A DNA stretch of 64,000 bases from Lanius collurio (GCA_020086605.1 JACBWW010000004.1:27226906-27290905), one strand, 5' to 3'. Counted from the first letter of the stretch, positions 36,755 to 49,341 are shown. Numbers and translations are program-made. Notes: generated by a model from the sequence alone, not told the origin.

Positions 36755-37663
36755 TGCAATAGCACACTACAAGTTTAAGCAAGGGCATACAGAAATAAAG
36801 ACCTCCTGCATATCTGACCTGTTTCTGTCTTAAGCTCGGCCCATGCACATAATATTTCAGCAAGCTTCCTGTGAGGAAGACTTACAGGGAACTTCAAAGT
36901 ACACTTTCATATTATAATGCCCTCTCAGAATTAAATCCTAGTGATCAGACATTTGAGAATGTGGGAGAGGCCTTCAGCTAGTGTCTATTCCACAGGTGGC
37001 TCCACTGAGCTTTATAGAAAGTTTTTACGTCCCCAAGAAACAATTCAAAAAGCTGTTAGGACCACCAAGACAAGATGCAAGTTTAGCATGCTGATGAAAA
37101 TAGCATTAGAAAACATGGGTGCTTGGGCTGAGTAGTGTTGTTGGGGCTCCATCTTTTTAATTGGGTTTTTTCTCCATTTGATCTTTTTTCCCCTTTTCAA
37201 CTACATTTGAATTCTCTCCTCTCCTTTTTGTGTCTTTCTACTTATTTTTTCCCCATTTCCTTGTTCACTGCTTTTTCATAGCCTTCTCTTTCCTAACAAC
37301 TTCATGCCAATGAAAAGTCACACCAGATGAGAATCCTGGATGACAGTGATATCGTTGATCCTTCTCTTGCTAATTCACTGAACTACACCAAAATAAAAAT
37401 CCCCACTGATGTTCTTGTCTAAATTTAACTTCAAAGAAATACTAGAAGTTAACAATCTCAGTAGATCTACGCATTCATTCTTTGTACTTACTACATGGGT
37501 TTTTTCTTCATATTTCTACAGTTCAGATAAAGGGTTTGTTCTTGCTTTTTATCAACAGAAATAAGATCAGAGTTTTTCCTTCCATTTGTACTTCCTCCTG
37601 AACATATTCCCAAACACCTTCCTTCATCCTACCCCAGGTATTTGGCATTTTTTCTATAAAGAG
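36755..37663. other. No gene seen; T-rich part
   Basis: Bases 37141-37290 are pyrimidine-rich with many runs of T. No gene or interspersed repeat was recognised. Confidence 0.5.
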
Positions 37664-37734
37664 AAGGAAGGAAGGAAGGAAGGAAGGAAGGAAGGAAGGA
37701 AGGAAGGAAGGAAGGAAGGAAGGAAGGAAGGAAG
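37664..37734. repeat. (AAGG)n microsatellite
   Basis: About 18 uninterrupted AAGG units over 71 bases. It produces repetitive open frames on both strands (KEGR repeats on one, PSFL repeats on the other), which are not genes. It directly abuts the LTR that follows. Such long pure arrays are usually length-polymorphic. Confidence 0.97.
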
Positions 37735-38096
37735 AACCGCCAACATGGGAACTGACTGGAGCCTCCCATTCCCTGTCTCCCTGCACCACTGGGTGGGAGA
37801 AGGTAGAGAACTGGGAATGAAGTTGCACCCAGGAAGGAGAGAGGCATGGGAGGAAGGTGTTCCTAAGATTTGTTTTACTTCTCATTACCCTGCTCTGATT
37901 TTGATTGGTGATAAATTTGACTAATTTCTCCAAGTCATGTCTGTTTTGCCTGCAATGGTAATCGGTGAGTGATCTTTCCTGACCTTATCTCAAATCATGA
38001 GACTTCCATTATACTTCCTCTCCCCTGTCCCATTGAGGAGGGTAGTGATAAAAGTGGCTTTGGTGGGCACCTGGTATCCAGTACAATGTGCTGTCA
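37735..38096 (+). mobile_element. ERVL-type LTR, 5'-truncated
   Basis: The sequence follows an avian ERVL-type LTR that I recall: GGGAACTGACTGGAGCCTCC, then CATTACCCTGCTCTGATTTT, then GATTGGTGATAAATTTGACT. Next come AGTCATGTCTGTTTTGCC, GGTAATCGGTGAGTGATC, CCTTATCTCAAATCATGAG, CCTCTCCCCTGTCCCATTGA and GCTTTGGTGGGCACCTGG. The right end is probably GCTGTCA at 38096. The GATAAA/ATAAATTT stretch sits where the poly(A) signal is expected, so the sense strand is taken as +. The upstream part is missing: the LTR begins exactly where the (AAGG)n array ends. No matching target-site duplication was found. Confidence 0.7.
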
Positions 38097-39681
38097 CTAG
38101 TCTCTGGAAGGCTGTAAGGAAAGCAGAAGAACCACACATTATTTTGTTGTTGAGGATCATGTTATAAATATGAGCTAGGACATATACAACTACATAAACC
38201 TGTTCTTCCTTATTTCCACTCCTTGTGTGAATTCCATGTTCCTTCCATAGTGGCCAGACAATTGCAAATTTTCCAGATGGAAAAAAATAGAAGGTCTCAG
38301 CCTCAAAGACTTCCCAAGTTAGAAAATAATGGCAATATCACAGATATCACTGTCTGGGTTAATATAAGATAAATAAGGAAAAAATAAAGTTGCCAGGGAC
38401 AATCATTAACTGCTATTTCTATTACATCACTGTACATTCTGCTCCCTTTATTTTAATTTTCATTGTCTTTTACATGAACCAGTCCAAAGCTTTAGAAATA
38501 AGTCAGCAAACTTTTCACTTCTCTTTTTTACTCTGTGTAAATAAACTTGAACTTTAGCCACAGCAACCTTCACCTTATTTAGCCTTCAGATAACTATTTT
38601 TCAGTTTACTCCAGTCACTCCAAGATGACCTTTGCAGTCAGGAAATGTCTAGAGATTATGAGCGGTCCATTGTTTTGATACCCTGTAAAGCTGGTGCCAG
38701 TGGCAGAGAACATTATTTTTCATCTTATTTTTAATCAATTTTCAGGGAAAGAAATAACATTCTAAAAAGGCAGATTAAATGCATGCTTGTCTTCTTTACA
38801 GGCTTGATTTCCAGTGACTACGACAGGATGCCTGCATGAGCACAGGACTGACTCCTTACATATAATTCACACTATGGAAGACACTTTTCCAAAAACATTT
38901 TACAGAAAACTCCTAAGGGATGGATACAGACCAAACTAGAAATGAAGCAGTAGAAGTCTGCCCTTACATATAATACCTGGCTGGTAAGAGAGCAGTTGGA
39001 GAACACTTTTTGAAACCTGTTATTTCTCCCAGGTCTCACAGATTCGCATTTATTGCCTTTTGATCTTTGCCTTATGCTGCAACAGTAACTGATGTGCAGA
39101 GTTAGGGCAATGTCAGTTTTTCCTCCAAGTAATAACCTTGCTGGTTTAAAATTGCTTCACTACAGAACATGCACCCCGCATGTGAGAACGGATTGTGTAG
39201 GCTGTCCATGAGCAGAGCTGCCACTGGTATCACAGGGACTACCACACATAGTTCACAAGCAGGATTAGTTTGCTAATCCTAAGGCAAACATGAAGAAGTC
39301 TATACCTATAAGATTTTTCTTACTGCTGGAAAACAACTAAAATAAAAATCTTGCTGCTGCTAATGATTTATTTGATCTATTCAATACTATTTCAGGATAT
39401 GGATGTAAAAAACTGGATTATTTTAACAGCTCTGCCAATAAGCAAGCATTTGCTTCTGATGTGAGAAAGCCTTATTTCTCACATATGTGGCTGGTTACTT
39501 TACCTAATGCCCACTTTTACATAAAGAAGTGATACCAATTCTGAAAATGGGTGCAGAAATTTGATGGATCTGCAGAAATACTTTAAATGTACCATTTTTA
39601 TCTGGGTCCTGACAGTTTTACTCTTGAACAAAACCAGCAGAATTTTTAATGAAACCATCAGTCTTGATAGTGGAATGAACA
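38097..39681. other. AT-rich stretch, no gene seen
   Basis: No gene, RNA gene or repeat was recognised. Confidence 0.5.
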
Positions 39682-39686
39682 GCTCT

Positions 39687-40081
39687 TGGTGCAGATAAAG
39701 CATATGGCACACATTCAGCTTTTTCAAGAAGTATGTCAATGGGACCCTTAACAGTATGGAAAGCCTGACCTTTCTCAGCTTGCACTTCTAGTTCAGTCTA
39801 TAAGGATTTGCTAAATCTTCCACCTGCATTTGCAACATTCTGCAGTAGGAGGTTTGTCCTCCTACTGTTCCAGGGCTTTTCTGTTTATCAGGTTCTGGGG
39901 TTTTGCCCTTCTTTCTCACTAATACTTTCTCACCTGCTTTCTCCCTGCCCTTCTTACCTAGGCTAGTCTGTTACAGTATTATATAGTGAATAAATACCTC
40001 CTGTGAGCCTGGAACTGACTCACTTGAAAGGAGGCTCTTAGTCCTTATCTTTTATACTCACATGCCCCTCCGCTGACACCA
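39687..40081 (+). mobile_element. Candidate solo LTR with 5-bp target-site duplication
   Basis: The segment starts TGGTGCAG and ends GCTGACACCA, so the ends are complementary (TGGTG/CACCA). GCTCT flanks it on both sides (39682-39686 and 40082-40086). Near the right side, TATATA (39980-39985) is followed by AATAAA (39989-39994) and an 87-base tail, a plausible R/U5. The length is 395 bp. A 5-bp duplication is typical of ERVL and some ERV1 elements. I do not recall a matching family, and a coincidence of ends and flanks cannot be excluded. Confidence 0.42.
39843..39867. repeat. Perfect 10-bp inverted repeat inside the candidate LTR
   Basis: CAGTAGGAGG, loop TTTGT, CCTCCTACTG. It lies in the presumed U3 part. 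Confidence 0.8.
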
Positions 40082-41183
40082 GCTCTCCGCTCTGTCCTCA
40101 TGAGTAAAGCAGTATGGAAAGTGCTGATAAGAGGATTAGCTGATGAAAAAATCCCAGAGATCAGTTTGCAGCCATAGAACATTCATGCATACCACCACAA
40201 AGACTGGGTCCCTGGAGGGGGATGTATCTCACACAGATATTACTATCTCAAAGTGAGCCAATTAGCCTACGTTTGTCATCTAGTCTTCCTCCATGTCAAT
40301 GGGGAGAGAAACAAAAGTCATCTGAGTGAGACAAATCTGCCCACCTATTTTAGGCCTGCCTTAGGAGGATATCTCATCCACGGTGGGTGCCTGGTGGTAA
40401 GATAGCTAAAATTAGTCACTACAGGGTTAAAAAAAGGACAAGTGAAGAATACCACATTTCCAAGAGGGAAAAGATTAGGCATCCCAGGACAAGACAGGCT
40501 GTGTTAACGACAGTTGTTGGACTTAGTGTCAGTGACTGCCTCCTTAGATCTAAACCTTCAGAGCTGGACAGCAGAGGAAATAAACAACACATACTTCATT
40601 GGAACTGCATGGGCTGGGTGTACACACCATAAAAGAAACTGAACAAACAAATGGTCCATGGGAGCCAGGAAAGCCATCTGGAGAGGAAGCATACAAGAGA
40701 AGGCAAAGCAGCAAGTGGTGGACGCTCCCAAAGAGCTGCGCGTGTCTCGCACAGCAGCACATGTGACACAAACCACATGAAAGGGGCCCGGCGCTCTCTA
40801 CCATCGAAACTGCCAAAACAAGCAGACACAGGGCAAGCAGGAGCAACAGCTAAGATCACAGTCACACATTGCAGATACAGTGGTGGAAAGGGAATGTCTG
40901 AACTGCAATAAACAGACAGAAAGTCATAGTGCAGCTTTGAAATCCAAAAGTAATTTTTTCTACCCATGGCTAGGGTCATTTTTGTCTTCTTCTATTTGCT
41001 AATGTTTGAACTACATTGTAATACCTTTGTATTTGGTCCATGACTGGGAGTTCCAAGCAGAGCCTAACAAATCCAGTGTGATAAAGCACACTTTCTTGAA
41101 ATACAAACCTTGCAAAGCCAAGCAAGAAATAAGGTTAAAAGCAATGTTTTCATGCTAGCTCAGCACTTCTAACAGTTCCTCTG

Positions 41184-41234
41184 AAAAAAAAAGAGGGGAT
41201 TTAAAAAAAAAAAAAAAAAGAAAGAAAGAAAAAG
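41184..41234. repeat. A-rich tract with GAAA repeats
   Basis: A run of A, a short GAGGGGATTT interruption, a run of 17 A, then GAAA repeats. It is low-complexity DNA. Confidence 0.9.
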
Positions 41235-41305
41235 TTGTTTGTGTTTTTGAAAGACTAGGAAGAAAGCAGCAAGATTTTTTTTTGTTTTGGTTGGGGGAAG
41301 CGGGG

Positions 41306-41341
41306 GATGAGAGCTGGAAGGAGGATGAGAGCTGGAAGGAG
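41306..41341. repeat. 18-bp tandem duplication
   Basis: GATGAGAGCTGGAAGGAG occurs twice in tandem without mismatch (41306-41323 and 41324-41341). It is probably a recent replication-slippage event. Confidence 0.95.
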
Positions 41342-42359
41342 TGTCAATTCTTATGTTAGTTTCTGTTAGATTTTTTTTCATCTGATCCTGCTCATCCATC
41401 AAAAAGTACTGATGCTGCTGTTGCTGGTGTCATCATAAAAGTAGAACCTGGTGTCAAGGTGAGCTTTTAACCTCTAAGATCATAACAAAAATTTCTGAAA
41501 TAAAATACTACAGCTAGTTGGTATTTAGAAGATACAGTACCTTTCTTTCTAAAGTCTTCAAGCACTGTAAGATTTGGTATTAAAATCCAATGTGATTTTA
41601 CACTAAAATGATCTGACAAAATACTCTGGTTGCAGCAGCAGTAAATCTGGCACGTCATATGTAGTTATAATATACTAAGACTAGAGAAGAAATCTTACTT
41701 GCAACAGCCTCCACTGGGTTTTTTTGCACACAATTGACTCCTTTACATTTTCTTTCCTCACCCTACATACTTTTGTGAAAGAACAGAATTAGTACACAGA
41801 AATACTCCTTAAAAGTCTCTGTCAAGATCCCATATAATGAGTTGTGCATGTCCTTAGATTGTCATTATGGAAAGTCCCTTGTAATTCATTCTGCTCAAAT
41901 TTTGATAAGAGGAAAATTCAGCATATAATAACTCTACATCTGAATTCGTCTTTGTTTTGTTACATGATACAGAATGGAAAATTATAGCTTTATAAGTAAA
42001 AAAAAAAAAAGAAATGTAAAGACAACTGAACATTCGCTTTTGTGCTTATTTTAATAAGATCTGCTAGAAAGATCTTTTTAAAAAGGGCTTAATTCTTGAT
42101 TTTCCTCAAGCTTAATTTATGAAACAGGTTTTCTCATAAATAAAGGCTTAAAAGAAATACAATACCAATCTACTCAGGGGCATTTCCCTCTTTTCTTGTT
42201 GTCTGCTCTTCCAGTGTACCTGATGCTTCTGGTGGTTGATTAGCATGTCCACTGCTTAATTTTGTGGTGAGCTTGCCTCTTTATGTCTTGGAATATCTTA
42301 AACTAATTACAAACAGACTAAATATTCCTTGACCATGAAGCTCCACTTGAGCCAGTGCT

Positions 42360-42674
42360 AGTTGACAGCTACTCACCAGAAGCAGAAGTTGAGAAGAGAA
42401 ATATAGCTCAAACCTCCTTTATGATGTTAAGTCATTTATTCCCTCTGTCCCAGGAGACAGAGCACAGACCTTGGGCAAGGGTCAGCCAAGGTAAGAGGGC
42501 GAGGTTTTGTGTCGCCTTGGTTTTGTCACAGAGGGGGAAAGGGGATACCAGGGCAGAGCTGGGAAAAACAACCAACCAGACCAGAGCCCGGGCTGCTGAA
42601 CATTAGGCAAAGGACTGTCTCAGAGTCACATGGCAGGGACCCGGCCGGGGGGCCCAGGGGCGTCCACCACAACA
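42360..42674 (-). mobile_element. Solo LTR of an endogenous retrovirus, reverse orientation
   Basis: Read on the - strand, the segment starts TGTTGTGGTGGACGCC and is GC-rich with several CpGs, unlike its surroundings. It carries AATAAA (complement of 42435-42440) followed by a U5-like tail ending CTGTCAACT. The flanks are AGTGCT (42354-42359) and AATGCT (42675-42680), a 6-bp repeat with one difference. The final dinucleotide is CT instead of CA, so the left end has one inferred substitution or is off by a few bases. No internal viral sequence is present. The 83- and 79-codon + strand frames across it are not genes. Confidence 0.55.
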
Positions 42675-43798
42675 AATGCTTAACAGATGAATGTCTTCAA
42701 GCACGGTTTAAGGGTTGTACTCAGGCTGTAAAGACAAGTAACATTTAAAACTGAATGCAGAGCTCAAATGTAGCAGAATGTAGGGCTTAGAACCCTTCAG
42801 AACGTTTCTCTCTTTTTGCAATCAAAGAAATAAGATAATATATTTCCTTCTGCTGGCTGCCAAACTGAGTAAATGCCTGCTTCTATACCTCATGTGGACA
42901 GGTACCCCTCAGCACATGTTAATTACAGGTCTCTGAAACTCCTGAGTAAAATCCTTATGTTTGTTCTCATGTCAAGCATGTGTGACTGCAGGGTGTTCCC
43001 CTCAGTATCTCAGCTCTGAATATATCATGGAATTCTCACAGCAGCTTTGTCCCAGGCTTTGTGAGATGCTGCAAGACCTCCATCCAGGTCTGTTACTGTA
43101 ATGAAACTACAGGAAAATAAGTCCTTCCTTTCTTTCTGATATTTTTCATTTGTCATAGAGATGTGAACTAGGCAGCACCAAAAATATTACGATCAGTACA
43201 AACACATAAAAAACTAAAGAAAATCAATACTAGTAAGAACCACTAACAAGGTTACGAAGTAAAACTAGTTGGTGGGGATGGATATCAGAGAAATATAAAC
43301 ATCTTTCATCAAATAATATATTGAGAAGCCATTGCTCAGCTTACAATGTTTACAAGGTACATCTGTCGTAAGAACTTACTGAATCCTTGCTGTGGCCTTA
43401 CACGGTAAACTTATTAAATGAGCATATATTAACTGCCCTTTCTGTTTACTTTGATGACTCTCAGAAACAGCCAAAAGTAACCCTAACCAGTAAACAACCA
43501 TCCCCTCATGATTGTAACCACAGTAATGAACACATATTTCAGTATCTCTTAGAATATACCTTAAAGATAAAAAATCTTTACATGCACCTAGTTTGGCCAG
43601 TCACTGGTCCTTTCACTGTTTTTGTGCATGTATCTCTTGAGGAAAAATAATTTTTTTGAAAGAACCTGGGCAGCGCAATGTATGAACAACTGTCAGTAAA
43701 TGTTTTCTTCTAGTCTCAAAAGTTAATAGATTTTAGTAAGAAGAAATATCTGCTCTTTAAATTAGCACAAAACCACACTAAAAAAACTCCAAACTTCA

Positions 43799-43829
<31 letters not shown>

Positions 43830-43839
43830 AAAAAAAAAA
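43799..43839. repeat. (AC)13 microsatellite followed by poly(A)
   Basis: Thirteen AC units (43799-43824) run directly into 15 A residues (43825-43839). Confidence 0.95.
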
Positions 43840-46056
43840 CTCGAAAAATCAAATCAGCATGGTTCTTGGGTTCTCAAAATATATGCATGTCTATGCACAA
43901 TGGAATATGTATTATTAACATTTGAGTGAAGCAGCAAAACAAAGAAGGTCTTGTTTACTGTAGATAGTGTACACATCAGGAAACAGTATACCATAGATTG
44001 TAGCTCAGTTTATATCAATTAAAAACCTAACCTCAATCCAGTTGTTTCACTAATGAAGTACTATTATTAATTTCATTGAGATTTTCCATTTCCATATTTT
44101 TCTCGTGCAACACCACCTGTCACAGAGCCAAGCAGAATATAAATGGCTGTTATGGAAGCATCATTCTAAAGGGAGCTATTCTATCTTCTTGCAAGTTATA
44201 GGGATTAATGACTGAACAGGATAGCAATCAACCAGCAAGAGCATGACAAAGGGGAATTTTACATTGGTGAGAAACCTGACAGTGATTCAAGTTCCTGCTT
44301 CACGAGATGCTCTCTAGCATCATATACCCCAAAGAGGAGTAAAATTCAGGCCAGTATAAACAGGATGGTCAACCATGCTGCATAGAACCACCACTGATAT
44401 GCCTTTATAACACTCCTACCCATTTTCCATCCATGGTAGCTAGATGCTGGACCCATGTTTTCAACAGACTTTGCAAGTTCACTAAATATTGTCACAACCC
44501 ATGCAGAAAATATTTCCCAGGCCAGTGATGTCTTTTTCAGAATTGTTGGCTGCTTCTGAAAATGCTTCAGTGCTTAAGAAGCAGCACACCAATGTGCATA
44601 AGTTTTCACAAGTCCTCGTGTTTTCCTTTCCTATTCCACAGCTGAAGACAATATTTAGTTTTCAACTGCAATACCAGGTTTCTAGACTACTACAATAAAA
44701 ACCAGTTCCTTTGAGCAGGCTCATGTTAATTTGCTCCCAAGAGAAATCCTTCCTGTTTTGCACCTAGGTTGCAGTGAAAACTGCCACCCCATCAGGTCAA
44801 TCATCCCTTTACAATGACATACCTAATGCCATTTGTGCTCATGGACCTAATAACAAGGTGTATCTTCCTAGATCTCTTTGTCACCCCAGTCTGTTCCTTC
44901 ATGTCTTCCCTAGAAACTTACTCAGAGTCAGACTGTCTTTGCCCAGGATTAGTCCACATCCTGTGTGCCTTGGCTTTGAACTCCATGAACAGCACCAGAG
45001 CTGGTCCTGCATTCTGCTCTTCCTCCATGTTCACATATTTAACTCACTAACAATGCTGTGGTAACACCCAGATCCCATCCTAGCCTGTAGAGGAGCACCT
45101 CACAGAGCTACTGGAGCTGTTCCTTCGTAATGGGTGCACTTATGACTATATGGGCCACTTCCAGAGACATAGCATTGGGAGCAGTACAGGGAAAGTTAGA
45201 TGAGCTTTGGATGGATTTTAGAGACCACAAAAGAACTGCATCTCTTCCGGTATGGAGTGAGACAAACCATGATTTCTGCCCTGAATTCAGATTCTTCCCC
45301 TTTGTTTTGTAGCTAACCTAAAGGAATGTCTCTATGCTCAATGTTATATTAAAAAATTAGTCCTGAGTTGTTAGAAAATAATATGTTTGCAGCAGTCTGC
45401 TGCATGCTGCTTCAAAAGACTAAAAATACACAAAATTTGAGCAAAAACTTTGAAAGCAAAATATCTGTGCAACACTAAGATTCTGAAGTGGAACAATGAC
45501 CATTTTCATCATCAGAAGTCCCTTCTCATGAAACAAATAAGGAATCGCTTTTTAGCTTTTGCCACTGGCAATGAAAAAGCAGCATTTTTCAAATAAAAAT
45601 GCACAAAATGGCCACACTGTGGTTTTACCCAAAATCTGAGGCAGATTCAAATCTACATTTTTGAAAAACTTCCAGCTGCATCTGAATTCATTCTCCTAAA
45701 ATATCCAGTTTTCGAAAAAAAACTACTAGTTTCCAAGGACATGTTGTGTAACTTGACAAATCTTATTTCTGCAATTATTTCCTTTGCATATAGGTACTAT
45801 AATCTTATACAGAACTAGTGGGCTTCAGACACTCTACAAAAGCTTGAAGACAGTCAGTATATTAGGCATCTTCATAACTATAAAAAGTTACCTAATATTT
45901 TAAAGCAGCTAAACAGTTCCAGGGAATCAGCCATAAGGCCCTGTCCCTATGATATTATGTCAAAGTTTCTGAATTAAGCAGACAGAAATCTCAGTTGGAA
46001 AGATTAAATGAACTTTAACTAACCTCTCAGGTTATACAAATTTTTACTACTTTTAT

Positions 46057-46110
46057 ACTACTACTACTGCTACTACTACTACTACTACTACTAATAATAA
46101 TAATAATAAT
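46057..46110. repeat. Compound (ACT)n(AAT)n microsatellite
   Basis: Four ACT units, one GCT, seven ACT units, then six AAT units. The switch from ACT to AAT by one base suggests that one array arose from the other. Confidence 0.95.
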
Positions 46111-46187
46111 ACAATATTAAACCTATATTTAGCTCCCATAGGTGAGGCTAAAACATATCTATAGAGCTACTTAGCATTTGTTGAGCT

Positions 46188-46298
46188 AAGAAACAGGAGA
46201 GAAAAGGAGGGAAAGGGAGAAAGAATCTGAGAGACAGAGGGAAACATGAAAAGCAGGAATAGAAAATAGGAGGGGAAGAGAGAAAGACTGAAAGAGAC
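46188..46298 (+). repeat. Purine-rich (GA-rich) tract
   Basis: About 110 bases of almost only A and G, with GGAGGGAAAGGGAG-like segments. It lies 78 bases after the compound microsatellite. Such tracts can form triplex-like structures, but nothing here shows a function. Confidence 0.8.
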
Positions 46299-47340
46299 CA
46301 CATGAATTCTACAAGAGAGCAAAGCACTTCAGAAAAGGAAAGAGTGAGACGTTATTTACAACAAGAAATTTTCATAGATAAGAAAAAATAAATGAGTCAG
46401 ACTGATGCAACATGATGGAATTTAATCCAGCTGTTTGTGTCCTATGGCAACCCCAGATAAGCAATATCAGAAAACCAGATGGCAATAAATATTATCTTCA
46501 TCAATAAAGAATAGATGCCAAGAGTACTTTTGACACATAATTATGTGTTCCTATCCTTTGGCTATTCTCTTTCAAGGTTGGACAAGAAAATACTGATCCC
46601 TTTTATAATTACTTCAGGTGCTACTCTTCCTTTTTTATATACTTAAACTATCGTGTTAATCTCCTCCTGCAGATTAAGTAACATATGTCGATATATTCTT
46701 AATATTATAATAAAGCCCCAAATCTAGCAGCTTGAAAACACTACACAGGGGTAATTTTCAACAAATACTATCTTTTTGTGAAGTGGCAACAGCTTAGTAA
46801 TTGTGTAGCATCATTCTGCAATCCAAACACTTTAATGGACGTTCTGGTCATATTTTGATCTCTTTGGAGCCCTCAAAACATAAATCTGGAAAAGATAATT
46901 TTCTTCAAAATTATGTGAGAAACTAAGGAAATATTTTCTACTGTGAAAGCTAAAAAGTATGAACCAAATTAAGAAAAAAAGGCTACCATTTAATCAAAAT
47001 CATAATTTGTTGTTTTATAAAATTATATTTAACAGTATTTTTAACACAAAAATAAAAACTAGCTCTGAATAAATTCAGGACTAATAATAATGTTTTCTAT
47101 TACAGAAAGGGCTAAAATTGCTTTCTTTATCAGCTACTGAAAAGTATACCGTATTCACATTGGTTTCAGAAACAAAACTGGATATTTTCTCCTCTGCAAT
47201 GTTATTCAAGTACTTTTTTTTATTATTTTCTTAGCAGTAAAATTAAAGGATAATTATCAACTAAGTAAAGCTTTGGAAGTGCATATGCCAAAAAAAAGCA
47301 GATGTGAAGACTAAAGAGCCATCGATGCTATGGGATTCCC

Positions 47341-47364
47341 TATAAAATGGTACTCCATTTTATA
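47341..47364. repeat. Perfect 10-bp inverted repeat
   Basis: TATAAAATGG, loop TACT, CCATTTTATA. One stem of this size is near chance expectation for the window. Confidence 0.8.
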
Positions 47365-49341
47365 AATCTAACAGTGTCAACATATGGGCAAAAGGGAGTT
47401 ACACATAAAAATCAGCTAACTTGTGGATGAGTCATGTTCTTACAGACATGAAAATAAATCACTTACATCCTTCCCTCACTTTTTTATCGTTTAAATCTTT
47501 ATCATAAGCCTTATTTTAAAAGTCAAATGGGCATGAACAGGCACTTTGTTTCAGCACCAAATGTAAAAATTCAGTGTAGAGAGAAATAGCTGGCTGAATT
47601 CCCTTCCATACCACTGAAGGGAAAAGTATTGCTTTTTCTAAATTCCAGCTCCTAGAGGAGATGTAGGTGTTTCTCTCTGGGAGGTATGGCAAAATATTAC
47701 TTCAGAAAGACAAAAGATTTTCAGTGGAGGCTACCAAAGCTAGCATGTTGTACAAGTTAAAATAAAACAAAGCACCTCACTGCTCACAGTGGCAATGTGC
47801 TAGCATTCTTATTTGAAGTCAAGGGAAATAATAAATTGTAGAATGAGAAATTACATCTGCATCAGAAACACTTGTGTAAATAGTAAAACAAAACAGAAAT
47901 AATTGTAGGCTTGTTTTTGCTTTCCTACTGGAAATTCTCTAAAGGGAAACAGCTACCTCTGAAATAGGAATGTCAGACTGAGAAATCTCCAGTGACAGAG
48001 CAGAGCATTACTGTCTTTCCTCAGCCACTGGCATGTAATTCTTTCTGCCTTGAAATTCTGCCTACCTACTACATAGCTAAGATATAATGTTTGAGACATG
48101 TACAGAGGTGTACTGCTGAGGAGGCAGTCCACACCCAGCTGCAGAACATGCAACATGCTAGTATTTACCAAGTCCTAGTCTCTGCAGGAGATACATTAAG
48201 ACATTATTTGAGGAGGAAGTACACAAAACTCATACTAGTCAATAGTAAAGTGCTGAGTGATAAAGTTCTGTATGGTACCTGAAAAGCAAGAGCTCTTTAG
48301 ATAACTTACAACATTTTGATCCAGCATTTAGGCTTCTGGATAAAAGCAAGTTGAACTAATGGACATTCTAAAGAATAGGCTACATCTGCTGTTGTTATGA
48401 TCTCTGATGAGGTCAGCTAGAGCATGCTGAATATATTAACAAAGGAAAATTTGGTTAGATCCAGTCTGATGAGTCTGCCAAATCAGTATTTTCTCCATAC
48501 ATGCAAAACGGGTGTACAAAAGCAATCTCCTTGGTGAAGGCCAAAATACTGGCCTCCTAACGAGTTAATAGGGGGAAATGCAAAGTATTTTCTAGGATTA
48601 AAAATGGTAATATGACAATATACCACTGTCATTTCCTACCTTTCCCAGCTGGATATTTTGTTTCTGGAAACTTTCCCTTGACACTGGTGAATTACCTAAT
48701 TGCACTTAGAATAATCTACTCCTTTTAAATCAGGACATATTTACCTCAAGTTTTAATATTGGCAATCTGGATATAACAAGCTCTGTATGTGTGGTACCTC
48801 CTGCAGTGCTTGCAAAGGAATTTTAAAGCATTCACCACAATTGTTCCTAGTTTTAACTGAGAAATTTTACTTTCTCTCAAATTCCTGCCTTTGCCAGCAG
48901 GAAATTTTACCTGCCTAAACAGCGCAGAGAGTATTCAATTCCTATATGCCAGTGGCAGCAGGATGTGTGGCCAGAATTCTGTACACACAGAAATCTAAAT
49001 GCAAAATTATCAGTGCATATTTATCCACTGCCTTTCAAACTCTGTCCTAAAAATAGACACAATCAATATGAGGGAAAAAAATTGCTTCCTTGGCTTAAAC
49101 ATAGTGTAAAATATGAAACCAGAAACATATAAGAGGCCTATACACACACCATAGCACTCCTTTGCTGAATTTAGAGGGTTATCTAGAATATTTGGCAGCA
49201 AGGGAAGTATCAATTAGAGCCAGGTCACTGTAGCATGAGTAAAGTTGGCTCTGGCCAAAAAGGAATTGTTCCAATCTCTTTTATTTTTAATTGCTTCTGA
49301 CATGTCATGAAGGAAACAGAACAACAAAGAAAAGCATTCTG

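Larger units (their letters stand above)
40087..42353. other. No gene seen; GC-richer part at 40560-40900
   Basis: Bases 40560-40900 are GC-richer and have open frames on both strands (86 codons on +, 127, 98 and 72 on -). None has a motif I recognise, and overlapping frames on both strands argue against coding. An AATAAA lies at about 40578. The part could be an unrecognised LTR. The A-rich tract at 41184-41234 and a small duplication at 41306-41341 are listed separately. Confidence 0.35.

Noticed and set aside
37523..37933. 136-, 112- and 72-codon frames with PSFL or KEGR repeats
   Set aside because: The repeats are the translation of the (AAGG)n microsatellite; the rest reads the ERVL-type LTR.
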